A stretch of DNA of 64,000 nucleotides from Girardinichthys multiradiatus (GCF_021462225.1 NC_061810.1:52171031-52235030), one strand, 5' to 3'; counted from the stretch's first letter, positions 22,901-37,900 are shown. Program-made: numbers and translations. Notes: a model not told the origin generated them from the letters alone.

Positions 22901-25900
22901 ATGTTGTATTATAAAAGTACTGATTTGTTCATTTTATTTCAGTAACTGCAGTAAATGCATAATGACTAACTGTTTTATATTAAAAAACAATAATTGGCTG
23001 TTATTATCTAACAAACAGCATTATTACACTTAACTGGTACTAGTAGTAGTAATAGTAGTTGTTGTAACTTATAGTAAGATGTTAAAACTGAAGAAATAAA
23101 TTATAAAAATGTAATATTACATGGTGATACTATGTAATTATCATAATTATTGCCTAGGGGTAACATTTAGATAATTTTCTAACAATGGAACAATTTTGTG
23201 GTAATTTTAATTGGACGTTAACAATAAAAGTGCAGATTTAATAATTTAATGTAGTTGTTGCTGTGTGATTTCACAAAATTATTATTGCTGACACATTAAC
23301 CCACTATTACAGAGCAGCAACAGAAGGAGCTGCTGGTTTATTTTTATTTGTTCAAATATTCTTTATTTCTGAGTTTTAAACTTTGAACCACCTCTTGTAG
23401 CTCTACTTCTCTTAGCCTCTGAGCCTCCTTGCCTTCTAACCTTCATCTTATCTCCATCCAGCATTGAGACAGCCAAAAAGAAGATGGAAAAAGACAACCT
23501 GCGCCGGGAGGCTGAGCTGAAGGAAGCCGAAACGCAGAGACGGCTGGTCGAGCTTCGGAGGAGATTCAAACAGGTCCTGAACGATAACCAGAGTCTGCCT
23601 GAGCACATCCAGCTGAAACCAGAGGTACGGCTGGACCAGAATCTGCTCAGATGACCCAGAGATGGTCGCGTCATAGGCTGGCATGTTCTGTGAACCTTAA
23701 AGTGTTCAAATTCATGTGCTAGAATGGCCTAGTTAAAGTCCAGACATAAATCCAACCAAGAATCTGACAAGATTTAAAAAGTTCACAGGCACTCTGCAGC
23801 CAGTCGGATTGAGTTTGAGCTGTTTTGTAAAGAATTATTGGCAAAAATGTGTTTAACGCTGGTAGAGAGAAATACCCCAAAAGACTGCAGAGAAAGATTG
23901 TTTCACAAATTATTAGGTCAGGGGTGCGGAATAGAAATGCACAAAAACCCATTTTCCTTCCGTGCCACAATTTTACACCACTGGGCTGCCACATAAAGCC
24001 CTGAGAGAATAAATTGGTGTTGTGATTGGAATGTGAAAAAGTTCAAATCTGTTTCAACATTGTGTTTGACTTGTATGAGTTATTTCTGTGCATTTAGTTG
24101 GGTTTATGTTTGTTCAGGAACTTCTGCTGGACCGCCGTTTTTACGAACAGGCAGAGAAGCTAAAGGCCCGGAAGGTGATGGAGGTCCGAAAGCAGATGGC
24201 CTGGGAGCAGGAGCGCTGCAGCATCGCACTGAGAAAGCTGCAGGAATGGTGCACAAACACACAAACAACCAGAATCACCAACAGCCTCATCCCTACGGGT
24301 GTAAGGCTGCTAAATACAATAAATTACAAATAAATAATAACTGATATTTGATATTTAATGCTAATTAATTTTTCAGGTCTGAAGGCTCCCTGCAAGCTGA
24401 CATCATCACTGTTGTCGCAATACGCAGCGACCATAGAGTCTCCACGTACCGTCTGCCAGCGTTTCGCTGGGCTTCAACTCCGAACAAACCTCAGATCATA
24501 AACCACCGTAACGGAGACAGAGAATCTGGACAGGAAAGGAGAAAACCCAGAGCCGACCCTTCAAAAGACAGCCAACAAACAGAGGGTAAGTAACATTAGG
24601 GTGTTTAATTTTACCACTTAGACACACGTTTTAGCCTATTCTGACATCCTTTCAGACCAATGTTTAGAAGAGGTCGTGCTGCAGCCCACTGTGGTTGCCA
24701 AAGCCAGGGTTAAACTGGGAGATCGGCAGGAAGAGAAGCTCAGAAAGGCAGCAGAGAAAGCACAGCAAGCCCGAGCTAAAATAGAGAGGAGGAAGCAGGA
24801 ATGGGCCCAGATGTGAGTCAAAAATCTGGTTACTGCTTCCTTGTTTTTTCAAAAACCCAACCTGCAGGACCAGAATAACCAACTTTAAAAATTTAGCATT
24901 TACATGTTTTATTACTCACTGATACAAAATTCTGTTTTTGGTGTCTCAGTTATGCAGAGAAGCCGGAGGAAGACTATATGGATCCAGAGGATGTTCAGGC
25001 CATTTTTGAAGCCAAGGAGAATCTCGGCGAGTTCATCAAGGGGAAACAGCTCAGGGTGAATGCTGAGCTGAAGAAAAAACAGCTGGCTGCTTTGGAGAAA
25101 AAAGTACAAATACGATCAAACATCATCCTTTCACGCTGTAGTATGTTGAGTGTATGAATCAGCCAGAAATATATGAGAGCTGAGATGATTTGGCTCAAAT
25201 CAACTTGAACTGTCTCAACCAAAACAAGGTTTATTTTTCTTAAACTGACCTACAAAAACACTTGTTTTAAACTTACTACCTAAATTTGGCACAAATAGCA
25301 AAACAGGACTAACACCAGATACAATTATTACATTTTCATTTAAAATAACAAGTAATTAATTCCAAGCTGCATTCTTCATATTTAATTTTCAAGCATCAGA
25401 ATGGAATATTTAAATGTTTTTATCAGTGACTTGTTCCATTAGTTCAGTTATAAATTGTTGGCTGCAACTGCATTTTTTGGTCATTTTTTAGCAGATGTTT
25501 AATGTTTCAGTTTTTCTTAGTAAAAACGTGTAAACTGATCTTTTATGACAAGCCGAATCTCTCACTGAAAGTTTTGCAATAATCCAACCTTTGAGTGCAG
25601 TTTTAATTTTGAGTCCAGCTTCCAGTAGGACAGCACTCCCCAACAGCAGAGAGCGGGATCATTGACCATTCTTTTTTGCACAATCTCCCAAGATCATCCA
25701 GAATCCTGGGTCCTCTCTGGTCTCCTTATCAGCTCATCTCACAGCTTTCCTGCAGTACTTAGTTCTGGGGACTGGTATATCCATGGAAGAAGTTGACTGA
25801 GTGTGTTGAACCATTCTGGCGTTGATCCGTCCGTAATGTTTGGATCTTCATCCGCCTGAAAGACGGGACAACCCACGTTCAGGTTTCTGACAGATGCCAC

Positions 25901-28900
25901 CAGTTTTATTGTAAATGCACATGAGTTCAGAAACAGGCCCACAGCATCACAGATCCTCTTCCACACTTTACTGTTAGCAGGAGCTCCTTTTCCACATAAT
26001 CATCACAGCAAACCCAGCTGGAGTGTTTGTTGCTGGAAAGCTCAGGCTTAGTTTGATCTGCTTCCAGTTCCAGGCAGAGTCCCAGTAGAGTTCAGCAAAC
26101 TCCACATGTTTGTGTGATGGTAGGACAGAGAGGGCCTCTTGGATCCTCCTCCAGTCCCAGTTGTAGTTGTTTTATTATTGCTCCGACTATACAGTTGAGC
26201 CCTAAACTATTCACACCCCTTGCAGATCTAGATTTGAAATGACTTTCCTATAGCCAAGGAGTTTATTTCTGCTTGGAAACTAGACAGACATCTCTCAAAA
26301 ATTAACAATAATTATGGTTTTATTTATGTCAAAAATAATTTATACCATTCTCAATAAAAAAAATAAAAATAAATATGGATATTAACAGCAGTCAAACCCT
26401 TTTTCACATGTTTCCTCTGGTGTTTTGATGATTTATCTTTGGTGATGAACTCCAAGTCTTTGAGGTTGGAAGGCCTGCTCACCATCACCCTAATCTTTAG
26501 CCCCCTCCACAGATTCTCTACTAGATTTAAGTGTTGAGCCTGGATGGGATGCTCCAACATGTTAATATTACTTCCAGTCAGAAGAAACATGCTGGTTGCA
26601 TTTAAAGATCAGTTCAAAACTTTAATCTGACAGAGGTATGAATAATTATGAGCTTGGCTGTAGATGTGGGTCAGTGTATGTATCTTTTCTATTTTGGAGG
26701 GTGGCTGAGAGAAATAGGCCTCTGTGACAGCCATGTTTATATAGCAGACAAACAGGAAATCACTGAATTACATTTTCATAAAGTTCAAATTAAAAATGTC
26801 TTCTGTTACATTTATTTTCTAGAACTTTTTCAGGGTTGCCAATACGTGTATCAGTTTTTCAAACTAAAGGTTGGATTTTTTTATTTTTTCAGTGTGAAAT
26901 TATGTTGCTGCAATAAAAACTATAAAAAGATTATACACGGCTTTTCCAGGAGCGTCATTAGGTGTGTAAATAAAAACAATCTGTCGCTGAACATTGATTT
27001 CAAAGAAAGCACGTTATTTTAATTTGACCTTTCATTTCACCAGATCCATGAGCAGCAAAGCAAGATGAACAGAAGGATCGTGGCTCTGCGTGACTCTAAG
27101 GTTCGCCTGGTGTCTTGGATGGCAGCTCAGGCTCAGCGACTGCAGGAGGTCCAGCGGGGTCTCCCAGCCCACCGGCGTCAGCCGCCTCCCACCTTGGCCA
27201 CCCTTTTACCTGAAGAAACCCTGGAGAGGAAGCTGCAGGTCAGCCAAGCCACCTTGGAGAGATACCGGACACTGAGAGAGCAGAGGTACGCAGCAGGGGT
27301 GGCTCTAAGGGGGGGGGACCAGAGGGGACCTTTAAAAATAGTAAAGTAGTGTGTAATGGTATAGTTTTCCCAATAGTGACGCCTTGTGTTCAGGAGAGGT
27401 ACTACAGTGATTGTGATTGACAGATATAAACAGTCCCTCCACAATGTTGACTTGACAGCTCCCTACGTCAGCAGTTAATAACTACATTCTGGCTTTCATA
27501 TGTTTATTTGGAAATGAAAATACATAAAAGTGTCTTTAACTAGAAAACCTCTGAAAATATTGTAAACCTTTCAAAACAAGAACACGTGGCTGATTTTATA
27601 CCCCTGCGAAAGGGAAGTGTCATATTGTTTTTAACGGATTTCACCCACATGCAGAAAGCAATCCAGGAGACAGAGTTTTACGGGAAAGGGTTTATTTACA
27701 GAGCAGAGAAGTGAGCAGGGAAACTGGAACCGGGAAACCAACTGTAAAAATAGACAGGATGGTAAGCAGGGAAAACTCAGGGTCAAAACTAATGAATAAT
27801 AATTCTGTCTTACTGGGTTGATGGAATGATCCACCAGGGGGGGGACACACACCAAGTGGTGGATAATGATGTGCCAGGATGATAAGATGGTCCAGGGGTT
27901 TCAGAAGTAGGTGCAGTGGAAGGAGGAGGATGGACAGGGCTCTTGAATGGAGATCAAATGAGCGAAGAATTCAGGAGGCTGCCAACCTGTGTGGTCCAAC
28001 GAAGTAACGAGAGAGTTGGATCGCTTCTTTCCAGAAGTGGGTAATCCAGGCAGAGTTCCACACAGAAGGCAAAGTCAGGTTCAGGTAATCCTGCAAGGTA
28101 ACAGATTCAGATTACTAAAAGTTCAAGGCAAGGACAAGACAAGGTAATGTGGCTTGAGGCTGTACCACTAAGGGCAACACTCTGGCAGTGAGTTGCTGGC
28201 AGCCTCCTCCTTAAATACTCCTCAGCAGGTAATCAAGGGAATAGAGAACACCTGTCACCTCTCCTCCAGGATCCACGCCATCTAGGGGCTAAGCACAGTA
28301 ACAGCACCAAACAAACAGATAAAGCACAGATCCTGACAGGAAGCAGCTCAAGCTAAAACCTGGAAAACATCAACATCAGGGTGTCTCTTAATAAAATAAT
28401 CAACTGTGGAAGCAGGTTGAGACGTACCAAGACCTGCTTCCTTCTGTATACACTCCGTCCTCATTGAGAGGTAAACCCTGACTGGAAGTAAGTTACAACA
28501 AAAACAAACGTTTTCATCACTTTCTCTATCACCTGGCTGATTCTTTCGTTCTTGCCCTTCTCCTTTCAATTCGTTTTTTAATGATCTTTCAGGGTTTATT
28601 TATTTTTCTCTTGTCAAACAGAATAAAGTGTGTGGATCAGGGGGAGCAGGAGGAAGCTGTGAGTTTATTGGAGCAGCTGGAGAAAGAAATGAAGCTCGAG
28701 GAGGAGGAAGACAAAGAGAAAGGAGAAGATGGGAGCTCCACAGTTTCTGCAGGAACCAGATATGACCAAGAGACACAGGTGGAGCTGAGTGAGCTGGAGG
28801 TGGAGCTGCAGATGGAGGATGAGATCAGGATGCTTCATGAACAGAACTGTCTGCGCCAACAGGTCGTGTTCCTTAAATGACTCACCTTTAAAAGAAGAAA

Positions 28901-31900
28901 ACACCAGGAGATTTGACTTTGTGTCTGCCTCTTCAGATGGAGAGCTCAGTTTGCCAGTTTGACACAGACCTTCTGCAGCTGTATCGCCACAAGCTGCATC
29001 TGGACAGCCAGATGAAACTGGATGACCTCCAGCTGCTCACGCTCTTCCAGGAGATGATGCTCCTGAAGCAGTTTGAGAAGAGGGAGGGAGAGCTGCAGGA
29101 GAGACTCAACGTCTGCATTCAGGAGGAGAAGAACATCTCGGTGAAAAATAGATTTATTCATATTGTGATTTTGTTGGAGAGTGCGGTCTTATGGCTGAGC
29201 TAAAATAATTAACACAGAACCCAGAGAAATCACTCTTAGGCAGTCTTCACGGGGGGGAACTTTATTTTTTCACAGCGGATTCACAAAACATCATCAGAAA
29301 TTCCAGAAGTATCCCCGCTTTTCAGTCCTTAAAGGGCAGTTTTTATACAGATACAAAGCATTGGTGTGTATTGGGGTCTTCTTGACCAATTGAAATCATC
29401 ATACTCATTTACGTAAAACTTTTTGGCATCTTCTCAGTTAGAGTTCCGGAAATCCAAATTCAGCCCAACATCTGGAAAACATCAGATTGGCCTACGTGAC
29501 AGTCTACATTAACATTCTCATGATTTTGGTCAACTCCTCATTCCTGAGCTAAACTGGACTGCTGAATTAAGGTCACGCTGACCTGGCAGGGGTCAGCGTA
29601 TCACAAGATTTCCTGGCTGAACTGCAATAAAAAGCCCATCAATTATTCCTCACGCCAAGAACATTTTTCTAATTTAATCTATTTCCAGATGCTTGCATGT
29701 TTACTCAGAGTGAACAATTCTGCACAGAATTCATCTTGTAATGGTAAAAACAATAATAACACTTTTTTATCTAATCAAACACAGTTTTAAGCTTCCACAA
29801 CTTTTCTAATCAGTAACACAAAAACAGAACTTCATCAAAACAGTCCAGCAGAACTAACGCAGACTATCTTTCTAATTAATTAACTCATTAATTTACTAAC
29901 ATGAACTCATTAAAGCACTGCCGCTACCTACCCAGCTGACTGAGCTATGTAAGTAAACCACTGAGTGAATGAAACCAGAACCAGTTTATTATTTGTCAGC
30001 TGGGTTTGTTTTGCCTTTTTGACACGATCAGCTTCTGTGACGAGTCAATCCGACAGATTGGTGAATTAAGTAAACATTTCATCTAATAACTAAACCTGGA
30101 TGAGGCTGCGACTTTACTTTCATTGGTATGCTGTGTTCAAAACATTTACTGAAACCATTTTCACCATCATTTGAATTTTCCTACGTGATTATCTCCATTC
30201 ACTCCATGAGTCCTGCCCCAGTACAGGACTGGGGAAGGCTGCAGCTTGGCTGAGTGTTGCTGAACTGTTAGCCCCAACCTTCCTATCTCTGCTTTCTGGC
30301 AGTTGAAGCTGGAGGAGTACAACGAGCTGCTGGAGCTGAAGAGGAGCAACATCGCCAAGCTGCAGGAGAGAGAAAGCAGTCTGCAGCTCCGTGAGCGGAG
30401 GCTGGATCTGGAAGAGCTGCTGGCGGAGGAGAAAAGTATCGCCAAATCTCTGAAGAAGGAAATCGACATGCTCATCAAGAAGGTCAGTCCTGTGTGTTTG
30501 CAGTTATGCTATGTCTCTGTAAACCTCTGCCGAGTGTCTCTCACGTCTCGGTGTTTCTGCGGGATTTTGGTTTTGTGTATTTTCAGGACAAACTGGTAAG
30601 GACCAGCCGGCAGTCGGTGGAAACTGACTTGGAGTTAATCAACCAGGAGAAGCAGCTGAAAATGGACGAACTGGATGTGGTGGTTCCTCTCAGACTGGAT
30701 CAGGTGATCCAGAAACAGCTGATAACAGATGAGGAGCATCAGTCAATAACAGAAGTGTTTATATATTTCTATCGCCCTCTCTAAGAAAAAAACATATGAG
30801 CACACAGATCCTGAGCTGTGGTGATTTAATCTATAAAGTTCTGTGTTTCACCTCTAATGCTGCTTCAGACTTCAGCTCTGAAAGGCTTCCCTGTCCTTGG
30901 TGAAGAAAAACATTCCCACAGCATGATGCTGCCACCACCGTCCTTTATTGGGGCAAATGTGTATCCATTAAAGTTTTATTAAGGTATATCAGAGTAAAAA
31001 GGGGCTGAAAGCAAATGCAAGACACAGTTTTCTAGATTTGTATTTGTAAAAATAAGAAAAAAGTTTCAAATATGTAATTACTACTACACACTATACACAA
31101 CAATGGAAAGTTCTCATGAGAGGTAATGTAGATCCGGTTCTGGGAAAAATAAGGGGTGAAAGTATCAAGGAAAATACTAGAAAAGAAAAGGTTTTTAATG
31201 AATAAATACAGTAAAATAAATGTTTTTAAATGAAAAATGATTTTAGGGACATAAAAGAAAAAAGATGAAGCAAACCTGTATTAAAATAAATGCATTCCTA
31301 AAAATGATAAAGCAGCAAAAAAGCCATATGACCGTTTTATTATTAATATTATTAATTTGTCATAAACTGATATGCAAATGTAATAAACAGGGATGCTGAC
31401 TCTGAAGGAAATGTAAGAGTCAAATATTGAAACAGAAACCAGGATTTTTACAAAAAACAAGCTAATCAATAGAGAGTACACAATGTACTTGTTCAGAACT
31501 TAGAGGTACTTTCCTGGAACAGTTTTTGGAACTTTCCCCGGACTTACCAGGTACTTTCTCATAACGTTGAGGTTACTTTCCAGAACTTACCTGTAACATT
31601 CCTGGAAATTACCTGGCAAGTTAATAGAAAATAACCTCTGAGTTCCTAGTAAGTTCCAGGAATAGTTCCATTAAAGTTCCAGAAAGTATCTCTTAGGTTG
31701 GAGGAAACCCTAGAAGTTCCAGGAACTAGAGCAACCAATACATTTTTCTGAACTTATTTTTTAAGTTATTTTAAGTTAATTTTCCATACTTTTTACATAT
31801 TTTGTTTTTTTCAGTGTTTAAAGATAAAAGCAGCCCTCAATTTCCGAACCAAGTTTTCTGTGAAAATTACTACATCTTCTCTCCCTCTGCCTGCATCCTT

Positions 31901-34900
31901 ACGTGTCAACCAGATTGCTTTTCTCTCCAACGGCTCGATGCCTTCTGACCTGAGGGAGGCGTCGGTGCTGAACCGGACCGAGCTGCACAGGCTGCAGCAG
32001 CTCAAACTGCAGCTGGAGGCAGAGAACATCGAGCAGAAAGATCTTCTCCGTCAGGCTCAACTGCAGCGGAACAGGCTGGTCCGTGAAGCGAAACACAAGG
32101 TCACCAGGATCCAAGGTGAAATCAGTTCCTCCAGGAGCTGCTCTCTGATGACAATAGAAGCATACTGTATGTATCAGGGTGGCATCATTCTGATTGCTGT
32201 GTTGATGCAGAGCTGGAGCTGGAGAGCAATGAGCTACAGATGAAGAAATTCGGCAGGCTGGTGGATCTGGAAGCTCTGCACATGCTGACAGGGAGCAGGA
32301 GGTTGGAGGAGCTCAAACAGGAGAAGCGGCTCCTAGAAGCAGCTCAAGCTAAGGAGATCAGACACTGGGATGTATGTTCTCTGTCTATGAAATGTATTTT
32401 TTAGGATTTAGGAACTGAAACCTTTAAAACAAGCTGGGTTTAATATTTGCCTTATTCATACACTTGTAACATTCAGGTGAAGATTGAGGAGGCATTGGAG
32501 GCGTCAACGGAAGCGATGAAGACTCACAACGAGCTTCTCTACAAGTTGTCGACCTTGTACGAAGAGAAGATGGAGCTGGAGATCAAAATCAACGCCAGGC
32601 AGAAAAAATTGGTAATTTTCTCACACAGATCAGGACTCCGAACACTAACACCTTCTTATTTCCTTCTAGAACCCAGCAGCCCTCCTAGTCTCTGTTTTCA
32701 CTCAATTATTAATGTCTGGATGAAGATGCTGATCCGAGTCATTTAGGATTAGCTGATGGCCGGGTCCATGGTGGGGCAGTTGGTAGCACTGTTGCCTTGC
32801 AGCAAGAAGGTCCTGGGTTCAATTCCTGGCCAGGGGTCTTTCTGCATGGAGTTTGCATGTTCTCCCAGTGCATGTGTGGGTTCTCACCAGGTACTCCAGC
32901 TTCCTCCCACAGTCCAAAGACATGCCTGTTAGGTTAATTGGTCACTCTAAATTGACCGTAGGTGTATGAATGAGTGTGTGTGTGGTTGTTTGTGTGTTGC
33001 CCTGCGATGGACTAGCGATCCGTCCTGGGTGTACCCTGCCTCTCACCCATAGACTGCTGGAGATAGGCACCAGCTCCCCTGCGACCCACTATGGATTAAG
33101 CGGTAGAAATGACTATTTTCCAGGTCTGGATAAGTAAGAGTTTTGAAAAATATTAGAATTTCCAGAGTAAATGTTCCTTCTGTTTTCAACTTCTTCCTTG
33201 TCTCTTTCTTCCTTCCATCTTTCCCTATGTCCCTCCATCCTGTTGTCTCTCCTTGTCTCCTCCCTTCATTTTTTGTTCCATTGTTCATTTTTCCTTCTTT
33301 CTTCTGTCCCTCTTTGATTCCTTTCTTGTGTATTTACCTCTTTCCTTCATTGTGTCCTTTTACCCTTCAGTCCTTCATTCCGTTCCTCCCTCTTAATTTC
33401 CTTCCTTGTGTCTTTCAGACACAGAGGAGACTGTGGCTCAGTAGGAAGAGTAGTTGTCTTGCAATCAGAAGGTTGTGGGTTTGATTCCAGCTTCCTCCTG
33501 CCATATGTTGATGTGCCCCTGGGCAAGGCACTTAACCTAAAGTTGCCTACCGATCTGCATATGAATGTGTGAGCGTTAGTGAGTGCGATTGGGTGAATGT
33601 GGCACTAGTGTAAAGCACTTTGAGCGGTCTGTATGACTGGAAAAGCGCTATATAAGTTCGGTCCATTTGCCATTTCTTTTCTTCTTCCCGTCCTTGTCCA
33701 CTTAGTTTGTTTTGTCCTTCTTTCCTTCCTCATGTCTGTCCATCAATCCTTCCTTCCTTCTTTACATGTGTTTTCTTGTCAGTCTGTTGTTTGCACATCT
33801 CACACAACCAGTCGAGTATAGAAAGGTCTGCCATACATTCATTGTGAAATTTTGTATTTATTTTGAAAAGGGATGAAAAAGGTGGCAAACTGGAAATTTG
33901 AGTCTGGAAAAATCTTATTTCAAAGAAATATCGGACTCTTACTTGTACCGCTACAGTCCTTCATAAACCCACTCCCTACTAATGTTGTTTCCATGCTCAG
34001 CAGTTTGCTGCAGTGCTAGGCTAACTTTACCTTGAAGAAGCTAAACAGCAACTACATTAACAGACGGTCCAACACAAAAGAGCAAACTCATTGGGTCAAG
34101 ACCCAGCAGTCCAGTTACATCTGAAGGACAAGGGACACTTATTTGAGGAGAGCAATGATCATATTTGGTGAGGACGACGTGTTGTGAGACAGGAATAAAA
34201 GAAGCCATCTATGTTTAACATGAAAAACCAACACTAAACAGGGAAGGTGGCCTTGGTTTCATCTTTCTAACACCTACTCTGCAGCCCTGACTCATTTGGG
34301 ACATGGCCAAAACATCTCACATGGCTTCATTAGGGTAGGGTTTGGATCAGCAAGCAACCACGACCCAAACATTGACCTGAATGGCTCCGTTAGGGACCCT
34401 ATAGGTGTCAACGTTCTTACTGCATCTTATGAGTCTGTTTCTTCCAACCATGTTCAGAACTAAAGAACCCTCCTGGATGAAAGGTTAAAAGTCTTTAAGA
34501 AACAAGAGAAGTCCAGTAGCCTTCTGCTAACACGTTTAGGATTGTCATGACCTGGATGACTGAGATCCACACGCATTTACAGCCTGACGTTAACACGTAA
34601 TGAGACCCAAGATAGTTCAAAAGTGACGACATGTTTAGCCGCATGCTGTCATTCAACCGCTGGCTGTCTAGGTGGTGTCCAGAAAACAATGTCTCCCTAG
34701 ACCATATTTACCCACTGAGGCACCAATGGAGCTGAAACAGAGAGAGCCGCATGTGTTTTGTGATGCATCGGAGCAGGCTTATGATGCTGTGGCATACCTC
34801 AGAATGATAGGAGAAAATGATCAAATACACGTGTCCTTTGTGATGGCCCGCTCCAGGGTAGCCCCCAAACGACTGCACTCCATTCCGAGGCTGGAGCTAT

Positions 34901-37900
34901 GTGCAGCACTTATGGGAGCCCAACTTTGCAAGCTGCTGCAGAATGAGTTGTCTCTGCCAATTGAGAGGACAGTGATGAGGACAGATTCTACAATGGTGCT
35001 CGCATGGCTGCGTTCTGAATCCTGCCGCTTGAAGGTTTTCGTAGGCACGCGTATCGCTGAGATTCAGGAGTTGACCCCTCTATCCAGCTGGCATTATGTG
35101 GAATCTGCCAAAATCCTGCAGATGACATAACACGGGGTAAGACACTGAAGGAGCTGACAAGACCAAACCAAACCGATGGAGTCAAGGTCCTCCCATCCTA
35201 CGTCTACCACAAACTCAATGGTCAAAGAATCCAACTAGTAGCCTTGAAGCCTTCCCAGATGCATCTGAGCTTCGAAAATCAATCTTCTGTGCTGTGACCT
35301 CCGCAACCACACCTCATGAGATTCGACATGAAACATGGCAGGAGATGCTCGATGCAACTGTCCAGGAGCTTCATGGGGCGGACAAGGGTACTGGTCCCAC
35401 TGCTGAGGATTACCGTCAAGCAGAGATGTTTCTAATTAAGAGAGCCCAATGGGAAAGTTTCAACTGATGAATTGCACCTTCTGAAGGCAGGGAAACCAGT
35501 CCAACGAAGTAGTCGTCTTTTAACCTTGTCTCCAGAGCTGGAGGAATGCAGGGAACTTATAAGAGTGGGTGGCCGTCTACGTAGAGCTGAAGCCCTCACC
35601 TTTGGCAACCTTCACCCGCTGGTTCTTGATCCATCACATCCAGTAACCAGGCTGCTCATCCAGGACTTTGACAGCCGACTACGGCATCCTGGACCAGAAC
35701 GAGTTTTTGCAGAGATGCGGCGCAAATACTGGATCCTAAGAGGCAGAGAAGCTGTTCGGCGCTTCCAGAAAACCTGCACAGATTGTCAAAGATGGAGGGT
35801 GAGGCCTGTTGTTCCTAAGATGGCTGACCTGCCGGTAGCAAGACTCCGCCTCTTTAAGCCAGCCTTCTTTTCCACCGGAACTGACTGCTTCGGGCCCTTT
35901 GAAGTTAAAGTGGGCTGTCGATCAGAGAAGAGATGGGGGATAATATTCAAGTGTATGACTGTTCGAGCTGTGCACCTGGATGTGTTAACTTCTATCAACA
36001 CAGACTCCTTTCTGATGGCCCTGCGGAGGTTTATTGCCCGAAGAGGGACCCCATCAGAGCTTTATTCAGACCAGGGCACAAATTTCCGAGGAGGTGATAC
36101 TGAGTTGAGGGAAGCGTTTTCAGTCAGTGGAACTTCGGCAGTTGCTGGCTCAATATAAGATTCAGTTTCACTTCAATCTGCCTGCAGCTCCTCACTTTGG
36201 AGGTGTGTGGGAACGAGAAATCCGTTCGGTGAAGACAGCCCTGTACGCTACGGTTGGGGCACAGCCGGTCACAGAAGAGGTCCTTCGTACAGTACTCGTG
36301 GAAGTGGAGGGGATCCTCAACTCAAAGCCGCTGGGCTATGTCTCATCCGATGTCAGAGACCCAGATCCTATGACGCCAAATTGCCTGCTTATGGGGCGGC
36401 GAGATGGGTCATTACCGCAGGTGGTTTACTCCGGGGATGAGCTCCTGGACCGTCGGCGGTGGAGGCAGGCACAAGTGCTTGCTAATCATTTTTGGGCACG
36501 GTTTATTCGTCTGTACCTACCTGGATTGCAGCCCTGTCAGAAATGGCAAACCTCTAGAGAAGACATTGGAGAGGGGGCTGTTGCCATGCTGGTGGATCCT
36601 CAGCTACCCAGGGCTCTCTGGCCCGTGGGACACATCATCAAGATTCACCCCGGTCCTGATGGCCACGTCAGGTCAGCGGATGTGAGAATTAAGGACCGAA
36701 CTTATACTCGACCTGTGGCTCGACTGGTGATCCTCCCTGCTATACCTGATGAGGCCGGTGACCCTCGGACATGAGGTCGTCCTTTGTAGAGTCTTTGTGT
36801 AGAGCAAATGTATTGTATACATTTGGGGGTGGCTGTACAAAAGACTCTGAATGTTACATAGGTATAGCTGGTTTGAATTCAGTGTTGAGCACTAATGTTC
36901 ATGCTGCAATATTCTGTTTAATGTTATTTTGTCCCTTAGGTGATACCGTAGTTAGAGTAGTGATGATGTCACGCGGCTGTACCTAATGTTACTGATATTT
37001 CGGTGGATAAGTTTGACACGAACTGTTGTCAATCCAGAGGGAGGGATTTTCCCGGTGTTGTTGGTGTGTTTTACTCGTGTGTGCTTTATTGACAAGTAAG
37101 TTGTGGGATTTTGGGGTGTTTATGGGGACTAAATGAGCAGTTAGAGGTTTATCTATTTTATGTTGTTCGCCTGTTGCTAAGTCCGAGCTAGCTGTATTGT
37201 ATCCACTCCGTTCATTATGTGGTGTAATGTGTAGTGATAGGACTACTCGAACTTTACCAGGACTACAGAACTAATGGTGCACGTCCTAAACGCCAGCTTC
37301 GTCTCCCACAACGTTATGAGGATTATGAACTTGATGTCAAAGGTCTCAGTTCTCACCAATACAGAAGGGAAGGGAAAGGGGGCAGATGACTCAGCAAGAG
37401 GTTGAGAGCAGTGCTAAACACGTACAGTGCCTTACAGCCCTCTAACATAAGCTACCTCAGCTACAGCTTCCCTTCATTGGCTCCCTGTTAAATCCAGAAT
37501 AAAATTTAAAATTCTCCTCCTCACATATATAGCCCTTAATGATCTAGCTCCATCATACATCAGAGATCTGATTGTTCCATATGTTCCTAACAGAGCACTT
37601 TGTTCTCAGACTGCAGGTTTACTGGTGGTTCCTAGAGTCTCTAGAAGTAGAATGGGAGGCAGATCCTTTAGTTATCAGGCTCCTCTCCTGTGGAATCAGC
37701 TCCCAGTTTTAGTCCGTGAGGCAGACACCCTGTCTACTTTTAAGGCTAGGCTTAAAACTTTCCTTTTTGATAAAGCTTATAGTTAGAGTGGGTTAGGTTA
37801 TCATGGAGGGAGCCTTCCTCCCTCCCTGTTGGTTGGAGTAAGGGGGAGTCAGGTTTAGCCTAAACCAGCTCAGTTATGGTTGAGGTGCAAACACACCCTC

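Larger units (their letters stand above)
34672..37400 (+). mobile_element. BEL/Pao LTR retrotransposon fragment, 5'-truncated
   Basis: An RNase H-like region (34672-35130), integrase (35472-36158) and the integrase C-terminal region (36127-36774) are in order on the + strand, followed by an LTR-like tail. Gag, protease and RT are missing. A polypurine-like tttgggggtgg just before 36834 suggests an LTR starting near there; this is inference. Frame breaks within and between blocks make it inactive. It lies in the last CFAP44 intron in sense orientation. Confidence 0.75.

Noticed and set aside
33425..33500. tRNA gene
   Set aside because: The A and B boxes belong to a SINE head. No complete cloverleaf could be drawn and a LINE-type tail follows.
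32756..33500. Extension of the CFAP44 coding exon past 32611
   Set aside because: Reading on gives SINE and simple-repeat sequence. The donor at 32612 joined to 40483 keeps the conserved helical frame.
35472..36774. Host integrase-like gene
   Set aside because: A broken frame and the Pao-specific block order fit a retrotransposon remnant; no splice sites support a host gene.
37278..37340. Short frame [18 protein letters not shown] as a distinct gene
   Set aside because: Too short and close to a transposon tail. It may be part of another element but cannot be assigned.
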